This document shows, piece by piece, positions 9,401-18,677 of a DNA stretch of 64,000 bases; positions within the stretch are counted from its first letter, which is position 1, and each line of letters starts with the position of its first letter. The stretch is taken from assembly GCF_004331345.1 (NCBI RefSeq), contig NZ_SJJZ01000002.1, positions 1 through 64,000 of the forward strand. The letters run 5' to 3'. A program made the position numbers and the translations under genes. The notes beneath the pieces are model-generated. The model made no database searches. It had not been told where the DNA came from and saw only the letters and a list, made by a program, of their open reading frames with translations. The DNA is from Kribbella soli. Its GTDB lineage: Bacteria; Actinomycetota; Actinomycetes; Propionibacteriales; Kribbellaceae.

Positions 9401-10789
9401 CTAGGTTCTGGGGCGGCACATCGCTTGGTCGATCGCGGTGATCGCGGCCATCACGGCAATGTCCGGATCCGGGTCGGCCAGGTTGTGCCAGACCTGGGGA
9501 TCGCACGGACGGCCGCCGAGGTCCGGAGGCGTGGCCGAGCTGTCCCAGACGGCGCGGGCTGTCGCGCCGCTGGCTGCGAGCGGGATGACGCTCACACCGC
9601 GCTCGAGCGCCAATCGCACCTCCTCGGTGGTGCCGCTTCCTCCGCAGATGACAAGTAGTGCGCGGCAGTTGTCGAGGACGCTGCCGACGAGTTCTTCCCG
9701 CTCGAGGTCGGTGAAGATCGCGGTGCCGAAGTGCGCGTCCATCAGTGGCGTGTGCTCTCTGGGGTTCTTGCCGAAGTAGATGCGGAACCGGTCAGGCGTG
9801 TAGCGACCACTGGCGCGCAGGAGCTCGGCGAGCCGGCTCGTGACGCCCCATCCCGCCGGTCCGCCGAGCGAGGCGAGCTGCCACGACGGAGGACGAGCGG
9901 TGAGCGCGACCGCGAGCTTGTCGTACCACGGTTTCAGCTGTGACGTGTCACCACTCCCGCTGACGAACAGGCGTTCCGGCCGGGTGCGGGTGGTGATCGC
10001 GCGCAGCATCGGGGTGAGTTCGCTGAAGTCGCTCATCTCGCAGACGTGCACACCGCTGTTCTCGAGGTCGCGGACGCGCAACTCGTGGAGTTGGATGTCC
10101 TTGGGGTCGGCCGGTCGACGCAGGGCGGTGAGGTGCCGGTCGGCGGCAGTGGTGCCGTATCGGCGGGCGAGTCGCAGCAGGACGTCGATGTTGGGGTCAG
10201 CGAAGCTGAAACCGAGGAAGAGCATGGTGCGGGTGAGGTACGACGCCCGCAGGAGTGCCCACATCCGAGGATGAGTTTCCTCGTATTGTTCGAAGTCGCT
10301 GCGGGTGATCACCGGCGGAGCGGTCCAGACCGATGGGGTGTCGAGGCTGAGGCTGCCGTGCATCTTGATGATCGTCCGGCGCCCAGTGCCGATGTCGAGA
10401 GCATCGTTGTCATGAACGGCGACGCTGGCATCGGGAGCCGCCGCTTCCAGGAGCGAGTCGAAGTTGGTTGTCCAGATCTCGTCGATCGGGAGCTTCGCGA
10501 TCAGACGATGGCTCTCCGCTGGTGTCCGGTACTCCGACAGCACGTTGCGCAGGTGGTTCTCCAGCGCCGGCCGCCGACCGGGACCGTTCTGCTCGTAGTA
10601 CTCGGCGAGCAGCGGTAGATCCGCGAACTCACCCGCTACGCCGATCTCGGCGGCGAGCGGGCCGAGGAGGTCGCCCCAGCTCGGCAGCCCGGCCGCCGCG
10701 GACAGGCCGGCGCCTACGAACAGCGAGGCGACGCCGGCATCGACAGCGCCGCCGAAGATCCCCACGAGCTCGTACCGGTCAGTGGTCAC
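9401..10789 (-). CDS. SIR2-SLOG two-domain protein (ThsA-like NAD hydrolase candidate)
   Basis: 462 residues from GTG 10789 (a longer frame upstream lacks conserved sequence). Residues 1-265 form a SIR2-like domain: GAGLS at 27-30, TTNFD at 107-111 with Asn109, KMHGS at 142-146 with His144, and FLGFSFADPN at 191-200. Residues 273-455 form a SLOG/LOG-like Rossmann domain with FVSGSG and GGSGTTEE (383-390). This order, the length and the Asn/His spacing match ThsA, the Thoeris effector that degrades NAD when a cyclic ADP-ribose-type signal binds its SLOG domain. No TIR (ThsB) gene is visible nearby, so defence activity is an inference. Divergent from the LAL gene at 11029. Confidence 0.82.
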   Translation of the reverse strand: MTTDRYELVGIFGGAVDAGVASLFVGAGLSAAAGLPSWGDLLGPLAAEIGVAGEFADLPLLAEYYEQNGPGRRPALENHLRNVLSEYRTPAESHRLIAKLPIDEIWTTNFDSLLEAAAPDASVAVHDNDALDIGTGRRTIIKMHGSLSLDTPSVWTAPPVITRSDFEQYEETHPRMWALLRASYLTRTMLFLGFSFADPNIDVLLRLARRYGTTAADRHLTALRRPADPKDIQLHELRVRDLENSGVHVCEMSDFSELTPMLRAITTRTRPERLFVSGSGDTSQLKPWYDKLAVALTARPPSWQLASLGGPAGWGVTSRLAELLRASGRYTPDRFRIYFGKNPREHTPLMDAHFGTAIFTDLEREELVGSVLDNCRALLVICGGSGTTEEVRLALERGVSVIPLAASGATARAVWDSSATPPDLGGRPCDPQVWHNLADPDPDIAVMAAITAIDQAMCRPRT

Positions 10790-11028
10790 CCGACCAGCGT
10801 GCCACGTCCGACCCGCGCTCGTTCCCCTCCGAGGGTTCGTGGAGCGTTCGTACCACCAGCTGTTGTGCTGCACGTGTGAGATGATCCGGCGAAGGGTTCC
10901 CGCCCGTCCCAGCGTGTGTTTCCCGAACGATGACATGAGTCGTCGAGGCCGTCTGGGGAGACATCGACCTCATCTGGAGGCTCGATGGGCACGACAACCC
11001 GCGGTTCCCTGGGTCTCCGGTCGTCGTT

Positions 11029-13779
11029 GTGACGTCACACCGGCAGTCCACGGAGCTCTGCGGTAGGCGCAGCGAGTGCGTGACCCTTGACGCCCTCGTG
11101 GGTCAGGTACGCACCGGCGCGAGTCAGGTGCTGGTGCTGCGCGGCGAGGCAGGCGTTGGCAAGACAGCCTTGCTGGAATATCTGGCGACTGGACTCCAGC
11201 CGAGCTGCCGGCTCGCGTGGGCAGCGGGTGTCGAGTCCGAAGCGGAGCTGCCCTTCTCCGGCTTGCATCAGTTGTGCGCGCCGATGCTGGATCACCTCGA
11301 TCGCCTTGCCGGGCCGCAGCGTGCTGCGCTGTCCACTGCTTTCGGCATGCGCATGGGGCCCCCGCCGGACCGGTTCCTGGTCGGACTGGCGGTGCTGAGC
11401 CTGCTTGCGGACGTGGCGGAAGAGCGGCCGCTGGTGTGTGTGATCGATGACGCGCAGTGGCTCGACCACATTTCTGCCCAGACCCTCGCGTTCGTGGCAC
11501 GTCGCCTGCTGGCTGATCCGGTCGCGCTGGTCTTCGCGATACGGGGCGAGCACGAGGACAGTGAACTGGCCGGGCAGCCGACGATGGATGTTCGAGGGCT
11601 GAGGGACGCCGATGCTCACGAGCTGCTCGACACCGTCCTGACGAGCAATGTCGACCATCGGGTACGCGAGACCATAGTGGCCGAGACGCGAGGCAACCCG
11701 TTGGCGCTGCTGGAGCTTCCTCGCGGCCTCTCGATGGCCGAGCTCAGTTTCGGGTTCGGTCTGGCAGACGCCGTGCCGTTGGAGACTCACCTGGAGCGGG
11801 GCTTCTCGCAGCGCTTGACAGGACTTCCCGGACCGACGCGCCTGTTCTTGCTTGCGGCTGCACTCGAACCCGTCGGGGACCTGAGTCTGCTGGGACGAGC
11901 CGTGCAGCGACTCGATGTCGACTTCGCGGCCTCGGCGCCGGCTGTTCGGGCGGGCCTGATCGAGCTGGGCGCGCGGGTTCGGTTCCGGCACCCGCTGGTG
12001 CGATCCGCCGTTGCCCGGGCCGCAGAGGTGACCGACTTGCGAGCCGTGCACCTGGCTCTGGCCGAGGAGACCGATCCGGAGCTTGATCCCGATCGACGGG
12101 CGTGGCACCGGGCGCACGCGGCAAGTGGTCCCGATGAGGAAGTCGCCGTCGAACTGGAAAAGTCCGCGGATCGGGCGCGGGCCCGGGGAGGTCTGGCGGC
12201 GCAGGCGGCATTTCTCGAACGTGCCATCGAATTGACCGACGACCCTGCTCGACGTCCTGCACGCACTCTGGCTGCCGCGGGGGCCAGGCACCAGTCCGGC
12301 TCGTCGGATGCGGCACTGGCACTTCTGGCGGAGGTCGAGACCGCGCCGCTCGACGGGCCGACTCGCGCCAGGGCCGAGGTTCTCCGGGCCCAGATCGCGT
12401 TCTTCTCCAGTCACGGGCGCGACGCGCCGCCCTTGCTGCTGTCCGCCGCCCGGCGGATGGAAGGGTTCGACGAAGCGAGTGCCCGCGACATCTACCTCGA
12501 TGCCTTGGCGGCGGGGCTGATGGTCGGACGTCTGGCGGGGAAGGTGGGCGCCCGCGAGGTCGCCGGGACGGCCCGCGGGGCACCTCCATCGACCGCTCGT
12601 CCTGCCGATCTGCTGCTGGATGGTTTGGCGCTGCTCATGACCGATGGATATGCGGAAGGCGTCCGGCCACTGCAGCTCGCCCTAATCGCGTGGCGAACCA
12701 ACGAGGTGCCGATCACCGATGCGCTTCGCTGGCTATGGCTTGCTACGCACGCCGCCCACGATATCTGGGACGACGAGAGCTGGGAGGTGTTCTGTACCCG
12801 CCATCTTCGTCTCGCGCGGCAAGCCGGAGCCCTGGCGGTGCTGCCGATCGCACTCAACAGCCGCATGGGCCTGCATTTTTTGGCCGGCGAGTTCGCGGAG
12901 GCGTCCGCACTGGTCAGCGAGCTCTCGACGGTCAACGAGATCATGGGCAATCAGGTGCCGCCGTACGGCGCTCTGGCGCTCGCAGCGTGGCAGGGCCGGC
13001 AAGACATCGTCTCCGGGCTCACTCGAACCACCTTTGCAGGAGCCGTGGAGCGAGGTGAGGGCATGGGACTCACCATCGTCGACTACTCATCCGCCGTGCT
13101 CCACAACGGTTTGGGTCAGCACCGAGCAGCCATGAGGGCAGCAGAGCGAGGAGCTGGGTACCCAGACGAGCTCGGCTTCTCGACGTGGTCGCTGGTGGAA
13201 CTCGTCGAAGCTGCTGCGCGTAGCGGCGACCCCGACCGCGCAGCGGACGCACTGGAGTCGTTGATTGGGACAACGAGCGCGAGCGGCACCGAGTGGGCAT
13301 TGGGAATCGAAGCCCGATCTCGCGCACAGGTGAGCCAGGGCGACGTGGCCGAGGGTTACTACGTCGAGGCGGTCGAGCGGCTCGGCAGGACGCGCATGCG
13401 GGTTGAGCACGCCCGTGCTCAGCTGCTCTACGGCGAATGGCTGCGACGGGAGAACCGTCGTCGCGATGCACGCAGCCTCCTGAGGTCGGCCTACGACCTG
13501 CTCACCGAGATAGGCGCGGAGGCCTTCGCCGAACGAGCCGGTCGCGAACTGGTCGCCACTGGCGAGACACTCCGCCGGCGATCTGTCGAGGCCAGGGAAG
13601 GATTGACGGCTCAAGAGGCTCAGATCGCTCGGCTGGCGGCGGAGGGCCGCACGAACCCCGAGATCGGCGCGGAGCTCTTCATCAGCCCACGTACGGTCGA
13701 GTGGCACCTCCACAAGGTCTTCGCCAAGCTGGGAATCGGCTCCCGCAGGGAACTCTCCGGCACACTCCTCAACGCGTAG
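11029..13779 (+). CDS. LAL-family LuxR transcriptional regulator, second paralogue
   Basis: 916 residues from GTG 11029. The layout is the same as the gene at 1304: Walker A GEAGVGKT at residues 39-46, Walker B-like CVIDDAQWLDH, a long helical repeat region, and a C-terminal LuxR HTH (LTAQEAQIARLAAEGRTNPEIG...TVEWHLHKVF). The two proteins align along their whole length, so they derive from a duplication. The 240-bp region upstream is shared with the divergent SIR2-SLOG gene. Its regulon is unknown. Confidence 0.88.
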   Translation: MTSHRQSTELCGRRSECVTLDALVGQVRTGASQVLVLRGEAGVGKTALLEYLATGLQPSCRLAWAAGVESEAELPFSGLHQLCAPMLDHLDRLAGPQRAALSTAFGMRMGPPPDRFLVGLAVLSLLADVAEERPLVCVIDDAQWLDHISAQTLAFVARRLLADPVALVFAIRGEHEDSELAGQPTMDVRGLRDADAHELLDTVLTSNVDHRVRETIVAETRGNPLALLELPRGLSMAELSFGFGLADAVPLETHLERGFSQRLTGLPGPTRLFLLAAALEPVGDLSLLGRAVQRLDVDFAASAPAVRAGLIELGARVRFRHPLVRSAVARAAEVTDLRAVHLALAEETDPELDPDRRAWHRAHAASGPDEEVAVELEKSADRARARGGLAAQAAFLERAIELTDDPARRPARTLAAAGARHQSGSSDAALALLAEVETAPLDGPTRARAEVLRAQIAFFSSHGRDAPPLLLSAARRMEGFDEASARDIYLDALAAGLMVGRLAGKVGAREVAGTARGAPPSTARPADLLLDGLALLMTDGYAEGVRPLQLALIAWRTNEVPITDALRWLWLATHAAHDIWDDESWEVFCTRHLRLARQAGALAVLPIALNSRMGLHFLAGEFAEASALVSELSTVNEIMGNQVPPYGALALAAWQGRQDIVSGLTRTTFAGAVERGEGMGLTIVDYSSAVLHNGLGQHRAAMRAAERGAGYPDELGFSTWSLVELVEAAARSGDPDRAADALESLIGTTSASGTEWALGIEARSRAQVSQGDVAEGYYVEAVERLGRTRMRVEHARAQLLYGEWLRRENRRRDARSLLRSAYDLLTEIGAEAFAERAGRELVATGETLRRRSVEAREGLTAQEAQIARLAAEGRTNPEIGAELFISPRTVEWHLHKVFAKLGIGSRRELSGTLLNA

Positions 13780-13800
13780 CGCCGCCTCGCCCGGCCTGGC

Positions 13801-14322
13801 TCATCGGCGCAGTTCGGGTTCGAGGTACTCGAAGGTCGGGCCGGCTGTACGGTCGTCCCCGCCGGGCATCTGCATCAGGCTCTGCGCCTGTGCCTTGAGC
13901 GTATACATGGTGCCGACCGCTGCCCCGAGCATTTTCGGGCGGCCGTTGAACGCCTGCTCCAGCGATCGGAGCAGTGTGCAGTACGTGTGATTGAACTCCG
14001 CCTGAGCGGCTCGGATCGGGCTGTCGACGGGATGGTCCGTCAGTCGTGGATTGCGACGCATCGGGTGGACGCTCCTGTAGTCAATCGCGAGCGTCTCGCC
14101 GGTGGGCCCGGATTGTGGAGTGTCGCCACGTCGATAGCGGCGACCCAGCTTGAGTTCGACGAAGCGGTAGTAGTGCGCAACCTCGTCCCGGTAGGGGTGA
14201 AAGATGTCCTGATCGCCGTCCCAGACCTCGCTGCGGGTGGTGCCCTCGCCCTGCTCGACGATCTCCGCCAGCGCCACGAGGGCCGTGTCGAGATCTTCGA
14301 CCTCCGGTTCATTCGTTCCGCG
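13801..14322 (-). pseudogene. 5'-truncated ferritin-like protein gene
   Basis: The reading frame matches the C-terminal half of the large ferritin-like family related to VioB accessory proteins: ALVALAEIVEQGEGT, SHYYRF-type EVAHYYRFVELKLGRR, EFNHTYCTLLRSLEQAFNG and a final AQSLMQMP. Intact members begin with a four-helix ferritin part with metal-binding Glu and His residues; that part is missing here because the frame runs into the start of the GH3 gene at 14425. The remaining piece has no convincing start codon or RBS. A gene remnant is therefore the best reading, though expression of a short protein cannot be excluded. Confidence 0.55.
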
Positions 14323-14424
14323 AACAGACGGACGGGCAGCGAGACTGCGGGGTCCCGCTCTTGACGGCCCGGCTTCTTCACTCGATAGTCGAAGCGCTTC
14401 GATAACTGCCGAAGGGGAGTCACC

Positions 14425-17376
14425 ATGACCTATCGCCATCGAGTTGGAGGCGCCCTCGTGGCGCTGCTACTCGTCCCCGCGTTCCTGGTAGGGCAGCCCG
14501 CGCGCGCCGAGCCCCTTCCGGAGTTCCGGAACCCCGACCTGTCGCTGAAAGTCCGGTTGGACGACCTGACCAGCCGCCTGACGCTGGACGAGAAGATCTC
14601 GCTGCTGCACCAGTACCAGCCCGCGATACCGAGACTGGGCATCGCTTCCTTCAAGACCGGTACCGAGGCGCTGCACGGGGTTGCCTGGCTGGGTAAGGCG
14701 ACCGTCTTCCCCCAGGCCGTCGGGCTTGGCAGCACGTGGGACCCGAACCTGATCAAGCGGGTCGGCTCAGCGGTCGGAGATGAGGCGAGAGCGTTCAACA
14801 AGCTCGACCCGGCGAAGAACGGGCTGAACCTGTGGGCGCCGGTGGTGAACCAGTTGCGTGATCCCAGGTGGGGTCGTAACGAGGAGGGGTACGCCGAGGA
14901 CCCTTTGCTGACGAGTGAGATCGCGACGGCGTACGGCCGCGGCCTGGAAGGCGATGACCCGCGCTATCTCAAGACTGCTCCGACGCTGAAGCACTTCGCC
15001 TCTTACAACGTCGAGACGGACCGTGCCCGCGTGTCGGCGAGTGTCCGGCCTCGAGTGCTGCACGAGTACGAGTACAAGGCGTTCCAGCCGGCGCTTACCG
15101 CGGGGGCTGCCACCGGCGTGATGGCGTCGTACAACCTTCTGAACGGCAGGCCGACCCACGTGTCGCCCGAGCTCGGAGAGACGGTGCGTTCCTGGTCAGC
15201 CGACGATCTGATGATCGTCGGCGACGCCTCGGGCGCGGGCAACGTCAGTGGTCTGCAGCAGTACTACCCGACCGCGGCAGAGGGCGCTGCCGCGGCGATC
15301 AAGGCAGGCCTGGACAGTTTCACCGAGAACGACACCAACGGCGGTCCGACCGTCGCCGCGGTGAAGGAAGCGCTGGCCAAGGGCCTGCTCACCGAGGCGG
15401 ACATCGACGAGCCGGTCGAGCACTTGCTGTCGATCCGCTTCCGGCTGGGCGAGTTCGACCCGGCCGGGCGGAACCCGTACGAGAAGATCGGGCCGGACAG
15501 CATCGACAGCCAGGCTCACAGAGCACTCGCCCGCGAAGCCGCCCGCAAGCAACTCGTACTGCTCGAGAACAAGCACCAGACCTTGCCGCTCGATTCGGCA
15601 AGGACCAAGGACGTCGCGGTGATCGGTCCGTTGGCCGACACCGTCTACGAGGACTGGTACTCGGGCACTATGCCGTACCGGATCACCCCGCGGGCCGGTA
15701 TCGCCGAACGACTCGGCGCCGGCAGCACAGTCACCGCGACCGAGGGTGTGGATCGGATCGCACTCCGTTCCATTGCCACCGGCAAGTATGTGACCGCGCC
15801 GGCCGGTGCCGGCGGTGGCGCCCTGACCGCCGATGCGGCGACGGCGGGAGCGGCTCAGTCGCTGGATGTGTTCGACTGGGGTGGCGGCACCCTCGCCCTG
15901 CGCTCGGCTGCCAACGGCAAGTACGTCTCGCGGAGCGGGAACGGGTTGGTGAACGACCAGGACAAGCCCAACGGCTGGTTCGTGCAGCAGCAGTTCGGCC
16001 TGGAGGAACTTGCCAATGGCAACTACGTACTGCGGTACCGCGGCAACGAGGTCAAGGAGCCGTGGAACGGCCCCAACCAGTACATCGTGCTGCAGGCCGA
16101 CGGGAAGCTGGCAATCGGCGCGGCGACCCAGGACACAGCGGCGCAGTTCGCGCGAGAGATCCTCGTCAGCGGCACGGCCGCGGCGGTGGAGGCCGCGAAG
16201 AAGGCGGACACGGCGGTAGTGGTGGTCGGCAGTACTCCGTTCATCAACGGGCGCGAGGACGACGATCGTCAGGACACCGCCCTCGCCGCCGGCCAGCAAG
16301 CGATCGTGAAGGCCGTCACCGCTGCCAATCCCAGGACCGTTGTGGTACTGGAGAGCAGCTATCCGTTGACGGGAGACTGGTCACGGGCGCAGGGGGTCCT
16401 CTGGACATCGCACGCGGGCCAGGAGACAGGCCGCGCTCTCGCGGACGTGTTGTTCGGGGACTACTCGCCGTCGGGCCGGCTCCCGCAGACGTGGTATCGC
16501 ACGGACAAGGAGTTGCCGGATCGGCTCGACTTCGACGTGATCAAGGCCGGCTGGACCTATCAGTACCACCGGGCGACTCCGCTCTACCCGTTCGGCCATG
16601 GTCTGACCTATGGCACCTTCCGGTACTCCGGACTGCGGGTGGACTCACCCGTCGTCGCGGCGAACGGACGGCTCAAGGTCAGCGTCGATGTGACCAACAC
16701 CAGCCGGACCGCGAGTGAGGAGGTCGTCCAGCTCTACACCGCCCAGCGCACCTCGCGGGTAGCCCAGCCGGTCAAGACGCTTCGTGGGTTCCAGCGGCTG
16801 GCCTTCGCGCCCGGCCAACGTCGTACTGTCTCCTTCGACGTGAAGGCGAGTGACCTGGCGTTCTGGGACGTGACCCGGAACAAGTGGGTGGTCGAGTCGG
16901 CTGTCCAGGACGTGCAGGTGGGCAGTTCTTCGGCCGACGTCAGGGCCCGTACGACGGTGGCGGTTCGTGGTGAGGTGATCCCGCCTCGGGATCTGAGCAG
17001 GCGTACGGCGGCCGCGGATTTCGACGACTACTCGGGTATCGAGCTCATCGACGCCGCCAAGGTGCGCGGCGATGCAGTCGGCAAGACGTCAGCAGGCGAC
17101 TGGATCTCTTTTCAGGATGTCCAACTGGGCAGTGGCGCCACCCGACTGGAAGCCGCCGTTTCGCGAGCTGCGGAAGGAACCGGCAAGGTGGAGATCCGCC
17201 TTGGCAGCCCGGCCGGGCCTCTCGCGGGCACGCTCACCGTCCCTGTCACCGGCGACCGCTACACCTGGGCCGCGACGACGACCCAACTCAACCCGCGGTT
17301 GACCCGCGGCGTCCGCGACGTCTATCTGGTGTTCACCGGCGCCGGCACGAACATCCGCGACCTGACCATCAGGTAG
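14425..17376 (+). CDS. Secreted glycoside hydrolase family 3 with inserted beta-trefoil-like domain and C-terminal CBM
   Basis: 983 residues. A signal peptide ends near PARA-E29. The GH3 barrel has the conserved KHFASYN (189-195) and IVGDASGAG with Asp267 in the position of the nucleophile; GH3 xylosidases usually read SD there. The second GH3 domain holds VIGPLAD, GSTPFINGREDDD and the DGxxxR-type loop. Between about residues 440 and 580 sits an extra domain with ALRSIATGKYV and ALRSAANGKYVS repeats, a fascin/ricin-like beta-trefoil. A fibronectin-III-like domain follows, then a CBM6-like tail (about 855-983). Likely beta-xylosidase or beta-glucosidase. It sits beside remnants of a sugar importer and LacI regulator. 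Confidence 0.9.
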   Translation: MTYRHRVGGALVALLLVPAFLVGQPARAEPLPEFRNPDLSLKVRLDDLTSRLTLDEKISLLHQYQPAIPRLGIASFKTGTEALHGVAWLGKATVFPQAVGLGSTWDPNLIKRVGSAVGDEARAFNKLDPAKNGLNLWAPVVNQLRDPRWGRNEEGYAEDPLLTSEIATAYGRGLEGDDPRYLKTAPTLKHFASYNVETDRARVSASVRPRVLHEYEYKAFQPALTAGAATGVMASYNLLNGRPTHVSPELGETVRSWSADDLMIVGDASGAGNVSGLQQYYPTAAEGAAAAIKAGLDSFTENDTNGGPTVAAVKEALAKGLLTEADIDEPVEHLLSIRFRLGEFDPAGRNPYEKIGPDSIDSQAHRALAREAARKQLVLLENKHQTLPLDSARTKDVAVIGPLADTVYEDWYSGTMPYRITPRAGIAERLGAGSTVTATEGVDRIALRSIATGKYVTAPAGAGGGALTADAATAGAAQSLDVFDWGGGTLALRSAANGKYVSRSGNGLVNDQDKPNGWFVQQQFGLEELANGNYVLRYRGNEVKEPWNGPNQYIVLQADGKLAIGAATQDTAAQFAREILVSGTAAAVEAAKKADTAVVVVGSTPFINGREDDDRQDTALAAGQQAIVKAVTAANPRTVVVLESSYPLTGDWSRAQGVLWTSHAGQETGRALADVLFGDYSPSGRLPQTWYRTDKELPDRLDFDVIKAGWTYQYHRATPLYPFGHGLTYGTFRYSGLRVDSPVVAANGRLKVSVDVTNTSRTASEEVVQLYTAQRTSRVAQPVKTLRGFQRLAFAPGQRRTVSFDVKASDLAFWDVTRNKWVVESAVQDVQVGSSSADVRARTTVAVRGEVIPPRDLSRRTAAADFDDYSGIELIDAAKVRGDAVGKTSAGDWISFQDVQLGSGATRLEAAVSRAAEGTGKVEIRLGSPAGPLAGTLTVPVTGDRYTWAATTTQLNPRLTRGVRDVYLVFTGAGTNIRDLTIR

Positions 17377-17637
17377 GTCACTCCCGGGTCGGGCCGGCCG
17401 ATGCCCGACCCGGGACCGACCGGACCACGCCTGAGGTTTACCGGTAGCTTCGCCATGTCGATGGTGGTCCGGAAGCTCATGTTTTTGACGTGCTGGTAGT
17501 TCCAGACCATAAGCGACGATTGCCGTACGGCGTTGCTCGATCGGCGCCCACTCCAACCATCATGATCAGCGGACGCCGACGGCTCGTTCTTTCGGCATGA
17601 TCGACTCGACCTCTCGATAAGTTGGAACGACGAAGGT
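17377..17637. other. Intergenic stretch with possible decayed coding
   Basis: No intact gene. A minus-strand frame gives a short stretch around VWNYQHVKNMSFRTTIDMAK that looks protein-like but has no start or partner, and a tiny minus frame from an ATG near 17598 stops after about ten codons. It probably holds remains of a gene that once followed the permease. Confidence 0.3.
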
Positions 17638-17654
17638 GCCCAGCGCTGCTGGGC
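17638..17654. terminator. Hairpin downstream of the permease remnant
   Basis: Perfect 7-bp inverted repeat GCCCAGC-gct-GCTGGGC, 24 bp beyond the stop codon of the permease remnant. There is no clear T-run, so rho-independent function is only suggested. Confidence 0.45.
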
Positions 17655-17677
17655 TCCGTCGGTGTGGGTACGGCGTA

Positions 17678-18112
17678 CTACTTGATCGCGCCCTGCGAGA
17701 TCCCTTTGATCAGGCGGCGTCGGGCGAAGACGTAGAGAGCGATGATCGGCGGCGTGCAGGATCTGCTGCTCGGGCGTCTCGGCCGAGAGGAACTTCGTCA
17801 GGCCGCCCTGGACCGGCATCAGATCCTCACTGTTGAAGAGCACCAACGCCATCAGGTACTCGTTCCAGACCGAGAGAGCCTGGATGACTGCGAGTGCGGC
17901 GAGTGCTGGCCTTGCCCATGGCAACATGATCCGCCAGAAGGTGCCGAACGCCGTACAGCCGTCCAGTGCGGCGGCTTCCTCGAGCTCCTGCGGTTGCCGG
18001 GTGAAGAAGCTGCGCATGATCAGGATCGAGATCGGCAGGCCCGCGGTGATCAGTACCAGGAGATACCCGGCAGGCGTGTTCGAGAGACCCATGCCGACCA
18101 GCAGCGATGGGA
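17678..18112 (-). pseudogene. Carbohydrate ABC permease (MalG type), 5'-truncated and frameshifted
   Basis: The frame gives the C-terminal half of a MalG-like inner-membrane permease: GLPISILIMRSFF, the cytoplasmic EAA loop ELEEAAALDGCTAFGTFWRIMLP, then PALAALAVIQALSVWNEYLMAL. Around 17735-17745 the frame breaks: the last part IIALYVFARRRLIKGISQGAIK continues in another frame to a TAG at 17678. The first 130 or so residues are gone; the sequence begins at FPSLLVGMGLSNTPAG directly against the stop codon of the LacI remnant. It is therefore inactive. Together with the binding-protein gene at the window start it points to a lost sugar-uptake locus. Confidence 0.85.
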
Positions 18113-18117
18113 ATCGG

Positions 18118-18557
18118 TCATTTCCGGGAATGCATCCTGGCTGGCTCGGGCGCTGGGCCGGTGGAGTTGCGGATGACTACATGGGTGCCGATCACGGTGT
18201 GCTGGCTCATGGCGTGCCGGTCGCGGTTGAGGGCATAGCGTACGGCGGTGCGGCCGAGTTCCTCGTGGTCCACGTGGACTGTAGTCAGCTCCGGTGTGAG
18301 GTCTCTGGCCAGCGGGATGTCGTCGTACCCGACGACTGAGACGTCCTCGGGAATCCGGAGGCCGGCTTCTCGCAGCGCGACCAGCACGCCGCTGGCCACG
18401 ACGTCGGTCGCGGCGAAGATGGCGGTGAACTTCTGGCCGCAGGCCAGCAGTTCGCGGGTTGCCTGGTACCCGGACTCGCGGTCGAAGGTGATCGCGCGGG
18501 TTCGCTGCGGCGTGACCGGGAGGTGGTGTGCCTCGTGGGCGCGCTCGAACCCGCCGA
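18118..18557 (-). pseudogene. LacI-family regulator, C-terminal remnant
   Basis: About 145 residues match the sugar-binding half of LacI repressors: GFERAHEA, FDRESGYQATRELL, FTAIFAATDVVASGVLVALREAGLRIPEDVSVVGYDDIPLARDL (read as segments), and LTTVHVDHEELGRTAV. The DNA-binding helix-turn-helix and half of the core are missing; coding similarity stops at the tRNA-tail sequence beginning 18558. A repressor without its HTH cannot bind DNA, so this is a remnant created by the rearrangement at the island edge. Confidence 0.8.
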
Positions 18558-18566
18558 GGGTTCGAG
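18544..18566. repeat. 9-bp inverted repeat spanning the left island junction
   Basis: CTCGAACCC (18544-18552) and GGGTTCGAG (18558-18566) are perfect reverse complements separated by 5 bp. The left arm lies in the LacI coding remnant (its GGF-E codons), the right arm in the tRNA T-loop sequence. This microhomology sits exactly where the LacI gene is broken and could have guided a recombination. Confidence 0.6.
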
Positions 18567-18582
18567 TCCCCTCACCGGCTCT
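18558..18582 (+). repeat. Candidate att site (left): tRNA 3' tail, 25-bp direct repeat
   Basis: Identical over 25 bp to 57013-57037. The sequence begins GGGTTCGAGTCCCC and ends in CACCGGC plus TCT: a T-arm and 3' acceptor strand of a tRNA whose 5' acceptor would be GCCGGTG. No anticodon or D-arm precedes it, so only the tail is present. Tyrosine integrases commonly use such tails as attB, and an integrase remnant lies 100 bp to the right. Confidence 0.75.
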
Positions 18583-18677
18583 CTGACCTGGCCATATGAC
18601 CCGGAAGTGATGAACTTCCGGGGCCCAACTCACTCTTTACTCACACTTTTGCCTCGGCGGATGCCTGAGATCTCCCG

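Noticed and set aside
8773..11028. Full Thoeris system around the SIR2-SLOG gene
   Set aside because: No TIR-domain gene is encoded on either side; neighbours are a methyltransferase and a LAL regulator.
11035..12414. Long antisense frame inside the second LAL gene
   Set aside because: Gln/Arg-rich shadow of a high-GC gene with no domain similarity or ribosome site.
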